The position numbers and the translations under genes are program-made. Below, piece by piece: positions 8,317 through 15,450 of a DNA stretch of 33,547 nt; position 1 is the stretch's first letter, and every line of letters begins with the position of its first letter. Origin of the DNA: Deltaproteobacteria bacterium (GTDB lineage Bacteria > Desulfobacterota > Binatia > Binatales > Binataceae); NCBI GenBank assembly GCA_021799495.1, contig JAJZAI010000039.1:1-33547 (forward strand). Reading direction: 5' to 3'. The notes beneath the pieces were generated by a model. That model had not been told where the DNA came from, did no database searches, and saw nothing but the letters and a program-made list of their open reading frames with translations.

Positions 8317-8634
8317 CTACCAGTACCGCCGCGGACGGGCCACGCCCGGCGGAGCTTCGAGCGTGTATTCGACCACGTCGACGCCGCGCGCGGTGAGTTT
8401 CGCGAACCAGGTTTCCGAGAGTTCGTTTTCGACCTCGATCAGGCCGAGGTTGCGCAAGTAGTCGAATTCGCGGCGCACGCCGGTAATCGACAGCGGCAGG
8501 CGCACGTCGTGCAGCACCCGCCAGACGATATTTTCCGAGACCGCGATCGGCCGGCCGGCGTCGAGCACGCGCAGGATCCGCCAACGCGCCTCTTCACGCT
8601 GTTTCTGTTCGAGATCGATCGAGCTGCCATTCAT
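8317..8634 (-). CDS. Mu gp26-like phage protein, winged-helix-like
   Basis: The protein has 105 residues and starts MNGSSIDLEQKQREEARWRI. It continues with LRVLDAGRPIAVSENIVWRV, LPLSITGVRREFDYLRNLGL and LTARGVDVVEYT, a layout that suggests a winged-helix fold and matches the small protein before gp27 in Mu-like phages. Its ATG overlaps the stop of the gp25-like gene (ATGA), so it is probably translated by coupling. The function is not known. Confidence 0.72.
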   Translation of the reverse strand: MNGSSIDLEQKQREEARWRILRVLDAGRPIAVSENIVWRVLHDVRLPLSITGVRREFDYLRNLGLIEVENELSETWFAKLTARGVDVVEYTLEAPPGVARPRRYW

Positions 8635-8987
8635 ACGGTCGTCTCTTCCGCCGGGAGCGCCCGGCTTCCCATCTGGTACATTCGCTCGCGCACCTCGCCG
8701 ATTTCCGCGCGCATCTCCGCCCGCAGCGCGTCGAGCTTGGCCTCGAGCGTGTTGCCGAAACGGATCCAGTCTTCGCGGCGGACGTAATCGACCGGCAGTT
8801 GCGCTTTCAGTCGCAGGAGTTCGCGTTCGAGCTCGCGCGAAAATTCGCTGCCGTCGCGCTTCAGATCGCCCACCCGCTTGCCGAGGTCGGTTTCGTAGCG
8901 CGTGAGCAGCCATCGAATCGCGCCGAGGTTGAGGCCGACCAGCGTGACGAATGACAACACAAAGGTCGCGATCGCTTCCCAGCTCAT
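8631..8987 (-). CDS. Mu gp25-like membrane-anchored coiled-coil protein (DUF2730-like)
   Basis: The protein has 118 residues: one N-terminal membrane segment (MSWEAIATFVLSFVTLVGLN) followed by a long charged helix (RYETDLGKRV, FSRELERELLRLKAQL, FGNTLEAKLDALRAEMRAEI). This layout matches the small protein found upstream of gp26 and gp27 in Mu-like phages. It ends in a 4-nt overlap with the next gene. A structural or envelope role is possible, but the function is not established. Confidence 0.7.
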   Translation of the reverse strand: MSWEAIATFVLSFVTLVGLNLGAIRWLLTRYETDLGKRVGDLKRDGSEFSRELERELLRLKAQLPVDYVRREDWIRFGNTLEAKLDALRAEMRAEIGEVRERMYQMGSRALPAEETTV

Positions 8988-9084
8988 CGGCGCGCCCTTG
9001 CGCGGCGCGGCGTCGCGACCGAAGCGATGCGGCGGGCAGGCGAGCGCATCGCGGCCGCGCGATTCAGGATCGGCCGCCGCCCGC

Positions 9085-9327
9085 TCAGTGCGCGCCCGGC
9101 GCCGGCTCCGACGATTCCTTGATCTTGACCGCGCCCGACATCGAGAGCAGCACCGTCGCCAGTCCGGCTCCGTACGCCGCCGCGTCCCCGCCGGTGAAAT
9201 GGCCGAAATTGAAGACCGCGGCGCTCCAGAAAACCACATAGGCCGCCGCGCCGGCGACGCCGACGATGCGGGCCGCGTCGTAAGTGAGATTGTCCTTGCC
9301 GGTGAGCGCGTCCTGTATCCATTTCAT
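9085..9327 (-). CDS. Holin-like small membrane protein
   Basis: The protein has 80 residues with two hydrophobic segments (about residues 19-38, AARIVGVAGAAAYVVFWSAA, and 50-67, AAAYGAGLATVLLSMSG) and a charged tail KIKESSEPAPGAH. It sits next to the spanin pair in the lysis cassette, where it would form the membrane hole that releases the endolysin. No close family is recognised, so holin is inferred from topology, size and neighbours. Confidence 0.6.
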   Translation of the reverse strand: MKWIQDALTGKDNLTYDAARIVGVAGAAAYVVFWSAAVFNFGHFTGGDAAAYGAGLATVLLSMSGAVKIKESSEPAPGAH

Positions 9328-9354
9328 AATATGAGAGTCAAATTTTCCTGCTGG

Positions 9355-9696
9355 CTATTTTCGTGAGGCTTCGCCGGGCGCGCCGGATGCGCTCCGGGAC
9401 GCGGCGGCGATCGCAGCCGGCGCGGAGCATCCCGCGAGCGCCGCGTCGCGTTCGGCGACGGCGCCCTTGAGAATCGCGACCGTCGCGGCGTAAGCGCGCA
9501 TCGTGTCCGCGGGCGGCGAGGCGGGTTTCAGTCCCGCGATCGGAAGCGCCGGCCGGCCCATGCGGGGAGGGTCGCAGGGCAGCGGACGAAGGATGGGAAC
9601 CTTCACCGTCACGGGCACGGCCGGCGCAATCGGCGGCGGGGCCGACGCGCAGCCCGCAAGCAGGGCGAGGAGAGGCGGGAGGAGGCGCCTTACCAT
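9355..9696 (-). CDS. Rz1-like outer-membrane spanin lipoprotein
   Basis: The protein has 113 residues with a basic start (MVRRLLPP), a short hydrophobic core and a lipobox LLAGC, so the mature protein would begin at Cys16. The next ~40 residues are rich in proline (CASAPPPIAPAVPVTVKVP), as is usual for Rz1. The ATG overlaps the 3' end of the Rz-like gene by 7 nt. In Gram-negative hosts the lipoprotein pairs with Rz to fuse inner and outer membranes at the end of lysis. The C-terminal part (MRAYAATVAILKGAVAERDA) is helical. Confidence 0.78.
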   Translation of the reverse strand: MVRRLLPPLLALLAGCASAPPPIAPAVPVTVKVPILRPLPCDPPRMGRPALPIAGLKPASPPADTMRAYAATVAILKGAVAERDAALAGCSAPAAIAAASRSASGAPGEASRK

Positions 9697-10091
9697 GTGC
9701 CGAGCTCCGGGCCGCGCGCGTTGCCCCATCGAATCGCGCCCGCGCAATCGCCGGGGATCGAAGCGTTGCGCAGTCGGCGCGCGAGTTTGAGGTTCGTCCG
9801 CATCAGCGCCGCGCCGCGCTGGTCGGCTTCGGTCTCGCGGGCGCGGGCGGCCGCGTCGGCGGCGCGGGCCTTCGCCGCGAGCGCCGCGACGGCGGCGTTC
9901 TGCCGCGCCACCGCCAGGCGCATCGCGGTGACGCTTTCCTGCAGGGCGCCGCACTGTTCGGTCAGCGTCGTGACTTGGGCGCGGGCCGCGTCGCGTTGAT
10001 CGACCAGCACTTCACGGTAGATCAGCGCCGCCGCAAGCAACGCCGCGAGCGCGCCGATTTTCCAGTATTTGAGGATCCAGAGAAGCGGCAT
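9690..10091 (-). CDS. Rz-like inner-membrane spanin
   Basis: The protein has 133 residues: one N-terminal membrane anchor (WKIGALAALLAAALIYREVL) and a long periplasmic coiled coil (RDAARAQVTTLTEQCGALQE; AAVAALAAKARAADAAARAR). The end is CAGAIRWGNARGPELGTW, resembling the 'CA..AIRW' ending common in Rz-type proteins. The ribosome site is GGAGCAAG. It overlaps the Rz1-like lipoprotein gene, the normal arrangement for a spanin pair. Confidence 0.8.
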   Translation of the reverse strand: MPLLWILKYWKIGALAALLAAALIYREVLVDQRDAARAQVTTLTEQCGALQESVTAMRLAVARQNAAVAALAAKARAADAAARARETEADQRGAALMRTNLKLARRLRNASIPGDCAGAIRWGNARGPELGTW

Positions 10092-10131
10092 GGCGAACTT
10101 GCTCCGGTGCTACGGGCGGGCGGCGCGCCGC

Positions 10132-10479
10132 TCAGGCGCGGGCGGCGGGCGCTTCGGCGTGATTCGGATTGGCGCGGCGCTCGACCGCCGCGGCCACCGT
10201 CGCGGTGCCGTGTTCGTCGATCGCCGCCGCATGCTTGTCCACCGCGGCCGCGAGCTTTTCGACGGCCGCCGCGTGTTTCTCAACCGCGATCGCATGAACG
10301 GCGGCCGCATGCTGTCCCATGGCGCCGCCCGCCGCATGTTCGAGCGCGCCGACGCGGGCCTCGAGCGAATGAGCGAGCGCGTCGAAATCGCTGAACAGGC
10401 GGCGGCCGAAAAGCGCGCCGAGCGCGAAACCGCCGCCGGCGGCGAGAGCGATGCCAGTCAAAGTTGCGTCGATAATCAT
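10132..10479 (-). CDS. Membrane-anchored protein with heptad-like KHAAA repeats
   Basis: The protein has 115 residues. The N-terminus is hydrophobic and glycine-rich (LTGIALAAGGGFALGALFG) and the remainder is one long helix with repeats of about 7-8 residues: VEKHAAAVEKLAAAVDKHAA. A GGAGG site lies upstream of the ATG. It stands between the endolysin and the spanins, so it probably belongs to the lysis cassette, perhaps as a second holin-like or envelope protein. I do not recognise the family. The repeats make it a likely target for length variation. Confidence 0.62.
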   Translation of the reverse strand: MIIDATLTGIALAAGGGFALGALFGRRLFSDFDALAHSLEARVGALEHAAGGAMGQHAAAVHAIAVEKHAAAVEKLAAAVDKHAAAIDEHGTATVAAAVERRANPNHAEAPAARA

Positions 10480-10552
10480 GTTGCCTCCGAAATTTCCGCG
10501 GGTTGGAGTCCGCGGCGGGTTGATCCGATGAGCGGGCGAACCGTTCGCCGCC

Positions 10553-11071
10553 TCATTCGTACGCGCGATTCAGCCATCCGCGCAGAAATTCGTCGTCCAC
10601 GGGATTCGCCGCGGCCAGCGCGCGGTAATAACCCGCGGCCTCCGCGCGGAAAGCCGCGATTAACGCCGATTGATTCGCTTGCGCCGCGGCGGCGCGCGTT
10701 GCCGCGCCGATCACGCCGTCGTCGGCGATCTGCCGGCCGCAGGCGCGCAGCGCGCGCTGCAAACAGCGGCCCGCATTGCCGGGCCCCATGTTGACCGCCA
10801 GGTTGAAGAGCTTCGCGCCGATCGGCTCGGCAAAATCGCCGTAGCCGAAACGCGACCACCAGTCGCGGAAGTAGATGGCTACCGCCTCGTCGCGGGTGAG
10901 CGCGCGGATATCCAGATGGGGATAGTCGCGCTGCGAGATTCCGAAGCGGGTCGCGCCGCCCGGATCGGCGGGATTGAGAACGTAGCCGCCTTCGTCGCGC
11001 AGCAGGCGGGAGACGGCGCGATCGAAGGCGGCTGGGTAGGGGGATTGGGGCGGGGTGGGTTGGCGGGTCAC
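10553..11071 (-). CDS. Phage endolysin, GH108 N-acetylmuramidase
   Basis: The 172-residue protein has the GH108 signature: LLRDEGGYVLNPADPGGATRFGIS, with the catalytic Glu27 in the EGGY motif. Later segments AVAIYFRDWW, LFNLAVNMGPGNAGRCLQRAL and VIGAATRAA belong to the C-terminal PG-binding-type half of the same family. It cuts the glycan backbone of peptidoglycan. No signal peptide is visible, so a holin would be needed for export. The start is a GTG without a clear ribosome site; a palindrome shared with the protease gene lies 45 nt upstream. Confidence 0.9.
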   Translation of the reverse strand: MTRQPTPPQSPYPAAFDRAVSRLLRDEGGYVLNPADPGGATRFGISQRDYPHLDIRALTRDEAVAIYFRDWWSRFGYGDFAEPIGAKLFNLAVNMGPGNAGRCLQRALRACGRQIADDGVIGAATRAAAAQANQSALIAAFRAEAAGYYRALAAANPVDDEFLRGWLNRAYE

Positions 11072-11109
11072 GTGGCCGAAAATACGCGCGGCGGCGCAGC
11101 CCGGTAAGG

Positions 11110-11123
11110 GTGAAATTTTTCAC
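11110..11123. promoter_or_regulatory. Palindrome GTGAAA-N2-TTTCAC upstream of endolysin
   Basis: This is the second copy of the TAAGG-GTGAAA-N2-TTTCAC element (TT in the centre here), centred 45 nt upstream of the endolysin start. It is next to an AT-rich island at 11,144-11,175. Together they are the best candidate for a lysis/late promoter region. Confidence 0.5.
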
Positions 11124-11143
11124 GACATCAGCCGCGCTTCTCG

Positions 11144-11175
11144 ATTAGTCAACTAATTGTCAACTTAAAGTGACA
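11144..11175. promoter_or_regulatory. AT-rich operator/promoter island upstream of lysis genes
   Basis: In a very GC-rich region this short stretch has ATTAGT-CA-ACTAAT (6-bp dyad), two direct GTCAACT copies 11 bp apart, TGTCA-N8-TGACA, and on the minus strand a perfect TTGACA hexamer (11,158-11,163). No good -10 box lies 17 bp downstream of it, which fits a promoter needing an activator. Positions 11,124-11,310 contain no other feature I can support. Confidence 0.4.
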
Positions 11176-11310
11176 GTTTGTTAGCATCCGGCGGCCGGTA
11201 ATTTGGCCCGTTTTCGCGCGGCGCCGCCGCGACATGACAAAAAAAGGCGCCACGGACGAAGGTCGGAATTCCTCCGCGCGCGGCGCCCGGTCGCAAGGCG
11301 GACTAATCCG

Positions 11311-11854
11311 TCAGCGGCCGCGGTCGATCGCGCGCGCCTCGGCCAGCACCTGGAAGACGCGCCGCCGCGTGCATCCCAGCGCCAGCGCAATCGAATCGAC
11401 GCTGGCGCCGCGCGCGCATTTGCAGAATCCGCACGCGCCGCGGCGGCGGATTCGGCACGTCGATGCGATCGCCGCCGAAGACGCCCGCGAGCGCCAGCGC
11501 GGCCGCGTGGCCGACCGCCCCGCTGAGCGCGTCGCCGGGTTCGGGCGAATGCGGGATATAGAGCCGCGCGCCGCCAAAGGCTTCGATCAGCCGGCTGGCG
11601 CCGTCCGCGCCGATGGTTCGCACCAGTTCGTCGAGCATCGCGCCGCGCCGGGGGGCGCGTTGCGCCGCGGGCGCGATGCGATCGCGATCCGGCGCGAACG
11701 CCGCGGCCGTTTCGGCGCCGGTCGGGCGGGCGAATCCGGGGGAGGGCGCAGGCTGGCGCGGCCGGCGCATGAAGATGCGGCCGGGTTCGCGCAGCGGCGC
11801 GCCGGGCGGCGGCCAGTCGAACGTGAGCGGCGTTGAACCTATCCGTTTTTCCAT
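11311..11854 (-). pseudogene. Mor-type transcription activator, split by a 1-nt frameshift
   Basis: From the ATG at 11,854 the frame encodes a proline/arginine-rich lead, then LVRTIGADGASRLIEAFGGA and ARLYIPHSPEPGD, which matches the dimerisation part of Mor/C activators (the GG..LYIP motif). At about 11,411 the helix-turn-helix, GASVDSIALALGCTRRRVFQ, appears in another frame and ends at 11,311. A single missing base in the GCGCGCGG run (plus-strand 11,407-11,417) would join the two. In Mu, Mor activates the middle promoter that makes C. The start overlaps the DnaA-domain gene stop (TGATG). A sequencing or assembly error in the GC run is possible. Confidence 0.65.
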
Positions 11855-12228
11855 CAGACAGCCTCTTTTCCTTCGGATTTGGCGCCGGAGGGCGCCGCGA
11901 GTTGGCCGATCAGCCGGTCGAGCAGGCGGGCGAAGCCGGCGTCCGCGCAACGCCGGCGGGCGACCGCCGCACAGGCGTGGATTACGCTGCTGTGGTCGCG
12001 GCAAAAAGCGCGTGCGATGCGCGGAAAGGACGCGGACGCGCCGCCCGGACGCCGGCGCGGCGGACCGGCCAGTTCCCGGCTCAGATACATCGCGACATGC
12101 CGCGCGCAGGCGACGTGCTGGCGGCGGGTGGGCGCGCTCAGTTCGGCGGAATCCACTTTGAATTCGCGCGCCACCAGAGCTTGAACCTCGCCGATCGAAA
12201 TCGGCCGCGGACGTGGTTCGTCAATCAT
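11854..12228 (-). CDS. DnaA domain IV-like phage protein
   Basis: The protein has 124 residues. The central part matches the DNA-binding domain IV of DnaA: VQALVAREFKVDSAELSAPT, then RRQHVACARHVAMYLSREL and FPRIARAFCRDHSSVIHACA. The RDHS-VIHA segment is the signature that reads the DnaA box (usually RDHTTVIHA). There is no AAA+ domain, so it cannot load helicase itself. It may occupy DnaA boxes to regulate replication or transcription. The start at 12,228 was chosen for its GGAG site and family similarity; the upstream part of the frame is low-complexity. It overlaps Mor by 1 nt. Confidence 0.78.
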   Translation of the reverse strand: MIDEPRPRPISIGEVQALVAREFKVDSAELSAPTRRQHVACARHVAMYLSRELAGPPRRRPGGASASFPRIARAFCRDHSSVIHACAAVARRRCADAGFARLLDRLIGQLAAPSGAKSEGKEAV

Positions 12229-12890
12229 CGGAGACACTCCCTGAAAGCGGCGCCGGACGGCGTTATCGCGGCGCGGGCGGCGCCGCGCGCGGCGGCTGGC
12301 GATTGCCGGGCTTACGATGCGTTCGCTAGACGAGATCGAAATCGATGTAGCGAACGGCCCTGGCACGCGTGCTGAAAGCATCGGTCCACGGCGCGATCGC
12401 GCGCCAGAGCCTCGGCGCGATATCGGCGGCGCCAATTTGGCTGGTCGGAGGCTTCAAAAAATTGGCGCTGCGATGGCGCTCCCTGCTGGTTTTGGCCGCA
12501 AAGATCCGCCGCCGCCACACACCTCCGCCTCCGCATCCGGACGAAAATCTGCGGCGTAGGTTGAATATGACCAACCGAGGCGAACGCGCCAACGCGTCAT
12601 CGCCGCGGTCGTAAAACACCTGCGGATTCCGGCACACGCATTGCGTTGCGTGCCGATCATGCGCCGGTCAGGCTGGATTCGAGCTTCCGGCAGAGCCGGA
12701 GGATTCGGCGCATAGCCGCACGACGCACTGGAACCGGCGAGTGGAGAACTCGCTGATGACTCGTGATTAACAATCGCGAGGTTATTGAACGGATGGAGAA
12801 TCGAGTCGCCCAAACTAACCATTCGTGGTATGGTCGTACAAAACATTGAACGTTTTCGCCCGCTTACAGGCGTATTCGTCGGTGTCTATA
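12229..12890. other. Gene-poor stretch between DnaA-domain gene and repressor
   Basis: In Mu-like phages this side of the repressor carries ner and the transposase genes A and B. Here no frame encodes a DDE transposase or AAA+ MuB-like protein. Minus-strand open frames at 12,326-12,637 and 12,454-12,846 lack ribosome sites and look low-complexity, so I do not call them genes. The part from about 12,600 on is less GC-rich than its surroundings. A small hairpin (GCGAGT-N5-ACTCGC) lies at 12,737-12,753. Confidence 0.5.
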
Positions 12891-12903
12891 TCCCACAGTG
12901 GGA
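12891..12903. promoter_or_regulatory. Candidate repressor operator TCCCAC-A-GTGGGA
   Basis: This perfect 13-bp dyad lies 5 nt upstream of the repressor ATG at 12,909 and overlaps a TATATC (-10-like) hexamer at 12,887-12,892. A second dyad, CTACT-GT-AGTAG, follows just inside the gene. The position fits autoregulation. A weak AAAAC/GTTTT dyad lies at 12,840-12,856. Confidence 0.45.
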
Positions 12904-12908
12904 GAATA

Positions 12909-13562
12909 ATGTCAACTACTGTAGTAGATGAAGAATTTCGTCGCAGATTGCGCCTGATCATGCAACAGTTCGGTTCCGTCGCCGATCTCGCGCGCGCCGT
13001 CGGCGTTTCCGACAATGCGATTTACAAGTGGGTCTCGGGACGCGGCCAGCCCAGCATGATGAGCCTGGTGAATCTTGCGAAGGCGGCGGGCGTTTCGGTC
13101 GAATGGCTGGCGACCGGCCGCGGCGCCTCCGGCCGCATCCGCGGCGAGATCGCAGGTAGCTCTGAGAGCTCCGAACCGGCCGGCGCCGTGGGGCGCGCCG
13201 TCACGACTCCGCCGCCGAGTCCGCAAATCGTCGAATACGTGCGCTTGCGCGGCGATTGGTTGCAACGCGCGCTCGGCGCCGATGCGCGCGCGATCGCGAT
13301 GGTCGAGGCGGTTGGCGATTCGATGGCGCCGACGATCGACGAAGGCGACGTGGCGCTCACCGACCTGCGTGAAAACCGCTTCCGTTACGACGGCGTGTAC
13401 GTGATTCGTTCCGACAACGAGCTCGCGATCAAACGTATCCAGCGCCAGCCCGACGGTTCCCTGCTGGTGCGCGGCGACAATCCGGCCTACGAACCCGCGA
13501 CCGTGCGGCCCGACCAGCTTAAGCTGCTGGGCCGCGTGGTATGGGTGTTCGGACGGCTCTGA
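12909..13562 (+). CDS. LexA/CI-type prophage repressor (HTH + S24 peptidase)
   Basis: The 217-residue protein has an N-terminal XRE-type helix-turn-helix (FGSVADLARAVGVSDNAIYK, W..GRGQPS) and a C-terminal S24 peptidase-like domain. The catalytic pair is Ser138 in VGDSMAPTI and Lys175 in LAIKRIQ. A linker with an Ala-Gly pair (PAGAVGR, residues 90-96) could be the autocleavage site. It would keep the prophage silent and be inactivated after RecA-type DNA damage signalling. The ATG at 12,909 has a GGGAG site. It is the only plus-strand phage gene and stands at the right edge of the element. It looks intact although much of the phage is not. Confidence 0.9.
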   Translation: MSTTVVDEEFRRRLRLIMQQFGSVADLARAVGVSDNAIYKWVSGRGQPSMMSLVNLAKAAGVSVEWLATGRGASGRIRGEIAGSSESSEPAGAVGRAVTTPPPSPQIVEYVRLRGDWLQRALGADARAIAMVEAVGDSMAPTIDEGDVALTDLRENRFRYDGVYVIRSDNELAIKRIQRQPDGSLLVRGDNPAYEPATVRPDQLKLLGRVVWVFGRL

Positions 13563-13613
13563 CTCAACCGGCGGCGGATCGGCGCCGGACCGCTCGCGCG
13601 TGGCGCGGGCAAA

Positions 13614-14384
13614 TCATTCGCCGAAGCGGCCATGACGGCCAGCGCCGCCCGTGAAACGGCGGGCGCCGGCGACGGTTTTGCCCGACCGAATCGTGGCGCT
13701 TCCGTGCCGGTACTCATTGGCCAGCGCCTCCGCCAGAGCCATCGGGGCCTGTTCGTGCGCGGAAAGCCGATCGCCGCGCAGGCACTGTTGCGGAAAGGCC
13801 GCGATTTGTTCCGCCAACTCGCGCGCCGCGGCAAGCGCGCCGCCGCGCTCGGCAAGGCGATTGACCAGGCCCATCCGCAACGCCTCTTCCGCGCCGACTC
13901 CCCGGCCGGTCAGAATCATGTCGAGCGCGTGGCTCATCCCGATTAGCCGCGGCAGGCGCACCGTGCCGCCGTCGACCAGCGGCACGCCAAAGCGCCGGCA
14001 ATAGACGCCGAAGACGGAGTCGCGCGCGGCGACCCGAAGATCGCACCACAGGGCCAGTTCCAGTCCGCCGGCGACGGCATGCCCTTCGACCGCCGCGATA
14101 ACCGGCTTGCCAAGCAGCATCCGGGTGCATCCGAGTGGACCGTCGCCGTCCGGCGCGACCCGGTTGCCGCGATCGCCGGCGACCGCCTTGAGGTCGGCGC
14201 CGGCGCAGAACGCGCCGCCCGCTCCGGTCAGAATCGCGACGCTGAGCGCGGGATCCGCGTCGAAGCGCCGGAACGCCGCCGCGAGCGCGTCGGCGGTCGG
14301 CCGATCCACGGCGTTGCGCGCTTGCGGCCGGTTGATGGCGACGACCGCGACCGCGCCAGAACTCTCGAACGTTACAGTGGACAT
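13614..14384 (-). CDS. Crotonase (enoyl-CoA hydratase/isomerase) family protein
   Basis: The protein has 256 residues. Oxyanion-hole segments are present: FCAGADLKA (residues 59-67) and EGHAVAGGLELAL (100-112). In the region where classical hydratases carry the first catalytic Glu, this protein reads VFGVYCRRFGVPLVDGGTVR, so that Glu seems absent and an Asp sits nearby at 138. The reaction may therefore differ from simple enoyl-CoA hydration. The GGAGG site at 14,392-14,396 supports the ATG at 14,384. The C-terminus (GGAGRHGRFGE) is complete, so the prophage did not interrupt it. It is divergent from another crotonase gene. Confidence 0.88.
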   Translation of the reverse strand: MSTVTFESSGAVAVVAINRPQARNAVDRPTADALAAAFRRFDADPALSVAILTGAGGAFCAGADLKAVAGDRGNRVAPDGDGPLGCTRMLLGKPVIAAVEGHAVAGGLELALWCDLRVAARDSVFGVYCRRFGVPLVDGGTVRLPRLIGMSHALDMILTGRGVGAEEALRMGLVNRLAERGGALAAARELAEQIAAFPQQCLRGDRLSAHEQAPMALAEALANEYRHGSATIRSGKTVAGARRFTGGAGRHGRFGE

Positions 14385-14572
14385 CCCACGACCTCCGCGG
14401 CGGCGATGCGCGCCGCGTGGATTCGGCTTTTTCGATAGCACGCGCGGGCTGCGGAAAAAATCCGCGCCGCGGGCTTGGCGCCGCGCGGCGATCGGCGCGA
14501 AAATCGCGCTCGCGGCGAAACCCTTGCCGGCGGCGGGCGGGTCCGCTGGCGCGAACCTGTGGAGGCATCCGA

Positions 14573-15388
14573 ATGGATTACAAGACTCTGTTCTACGAAA
14601 AGAACGGTCGGGTCGCGAAAATCACCCTCAACCGTCCGCAATACCGCAACGCCCAATCGACTGCGCTGCTCAAGGAGCTGGACCGCGCCTTCGCCGAAGC
14701 GGCCGACGATCGCGAAGTGCGGGTGGTAATCCTGGCCGGCGCTGGCGACCATTTTTCCTCGGGCCACGACCTCGGCACGCCCGACGAGCAGGCCGACTCG
14801 TCGAGCTATATCAATGTGCGCGGACTGGCCAACCGGCACTGGAAATCATGGGAAGTTTTTCTCGACAACACGCTGCGCTGGCGCGACCTGCCGAAGGCGA
14901 CGATCGCGCAGGTGCAGGGCTACTGCATTTTCGGCGGATATATGTTCGCCTCGGCGATGGACCTGATCGTCGCGGCGGACGACGCGATGTTCCTGCCGTC
15001 GCTGACGCAGTATTTTTCGGCGCCGTGGGATCTCGGTCCGCGCAAGGCCAAGGAAATACTTTTCCAGAGCCGCTTTATCGACGCGCGCGAAGCCGAGCGA
15101 TTGGGCCTCGTGAACATGGTTGCGCCGCGCGCCGAGCTGGAGCGCGTCACGGCGGAGCTGGCCGCGCGCATCGCCGAGAGCGACGAATTCCAGCTCCGGA
15201 TGGTTAAATTCGCGGTCAACCAGGCGCAGGACGCGATGGGGTTCCGGACCGCGGTGCGCAACGCCCATTCGCATCATTTCCTCGGCCGCATGCCGGCCTA
15301 CAACAAAATCGATCAGGGCGGGGAGGCGCGGCCGAAGCGCCTGCCTGGCGTCGAGCAGGCGATCCGCGGAATGGGCGGCCACAAATAG
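14573..15388 (+). CDS. Crotonase (enoyl-CoA hydratase/isomerase) family protein
   Basis: The protein has 271 residues and starts MDYKTLFYEKNGRVAKITLN. CoA-binding and oxyanion-hole segments are: NRPQYRNAQS, FSSGHDLGTPDEQ and VQGYCIFGGYMFASAMDLIV. The usual first catalytic Glu is not evident in FLPSLTQYFSAPWDLGPRKA. The C-terminal helix region (FRTAVRNAHSHHFLGRMPAY) is characteristic of a subgroup often annotated as enoyl-CoA hydratase. A GGAGG site precedes the ATG; the upstream open frame is low-complexity. It is followed by an NTF2-like gene, and acyl-CoA or aromatic-acid catabolism is a plausible role. Confidence 0.88.
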   Translation: MDYKTLFYEKNGRVAKITLNRPQYRNAQSTALLKELDRAFAEAADDREVRVVILAGAGDHFSSGHDLGTPDEQADSSSYINVRGLANRHWKSWEVFLDNTLRWRDLPKATIAQVQGYCIFGGYMFASAMDLIVAADDAMFLPSLTQYFSAPWDLGPRKAKEILFQSRFIDAREAERLGLVNMVAPRAELERVTAELAARIAESDEFQLRMVKFAVNQAQDAMGFRTAVRNAHSHHFLGRMPAYNKIDQGGEARPKRLPGVEQAIRGMGGHK

Positions 15389-15450
15389 CAACTTGTGCCG
15401 AAATAGTATTCAGGCGAATCTCATTAAAACAGGACTGAAGGGAGACGGCG

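Larger units (their letters stand above)
1..13562. mobile_element. Degraded Mu-like prophage, partial (right part)
   Basis: Consecutive minus-strand genes follow Mu late order (lysis, gp25-gp29, protease, capsid gpT, gp36, gp37, sheath), with a divergent LexA/CI-type repressor at the right end. The element continues beyond the left edge of the window. The right boundary lies between the repressor stop at 13,562 and the intact crotonase stop at 13,614; I could not identify a terminal repeat or target duplication there. Three genes are disrupted (gp27, protease, Mor), gpF/gpG are absent between portal and capsid, and no MuA/MuB-type transposase lies next to the repressor. I infer a decaying, immobile prophage. 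An assembly with collapsed or erroneous sequence is the main alternative. Confidence 0.9.

Noticed and set aside
10476-11123. 215-codon frame starting at the palindrome GTG
   Set aside because: It is a shifted frame over the GH108 endolysin, with arginine/proline-rich shadow composition.
12326-12846. Minus-strand open frames in the gap before the repressor
   Set aside because: No ribosome sites, no family pattern and low-complexity composition; not supported as early phage genes.
13157-13169. AGCTC-TGA-GAGCT dyad inside the repressor gene
   Set aside because: It lies in the variable linker of a coding sequence and has no second copy or promoter nearby; likely chance.
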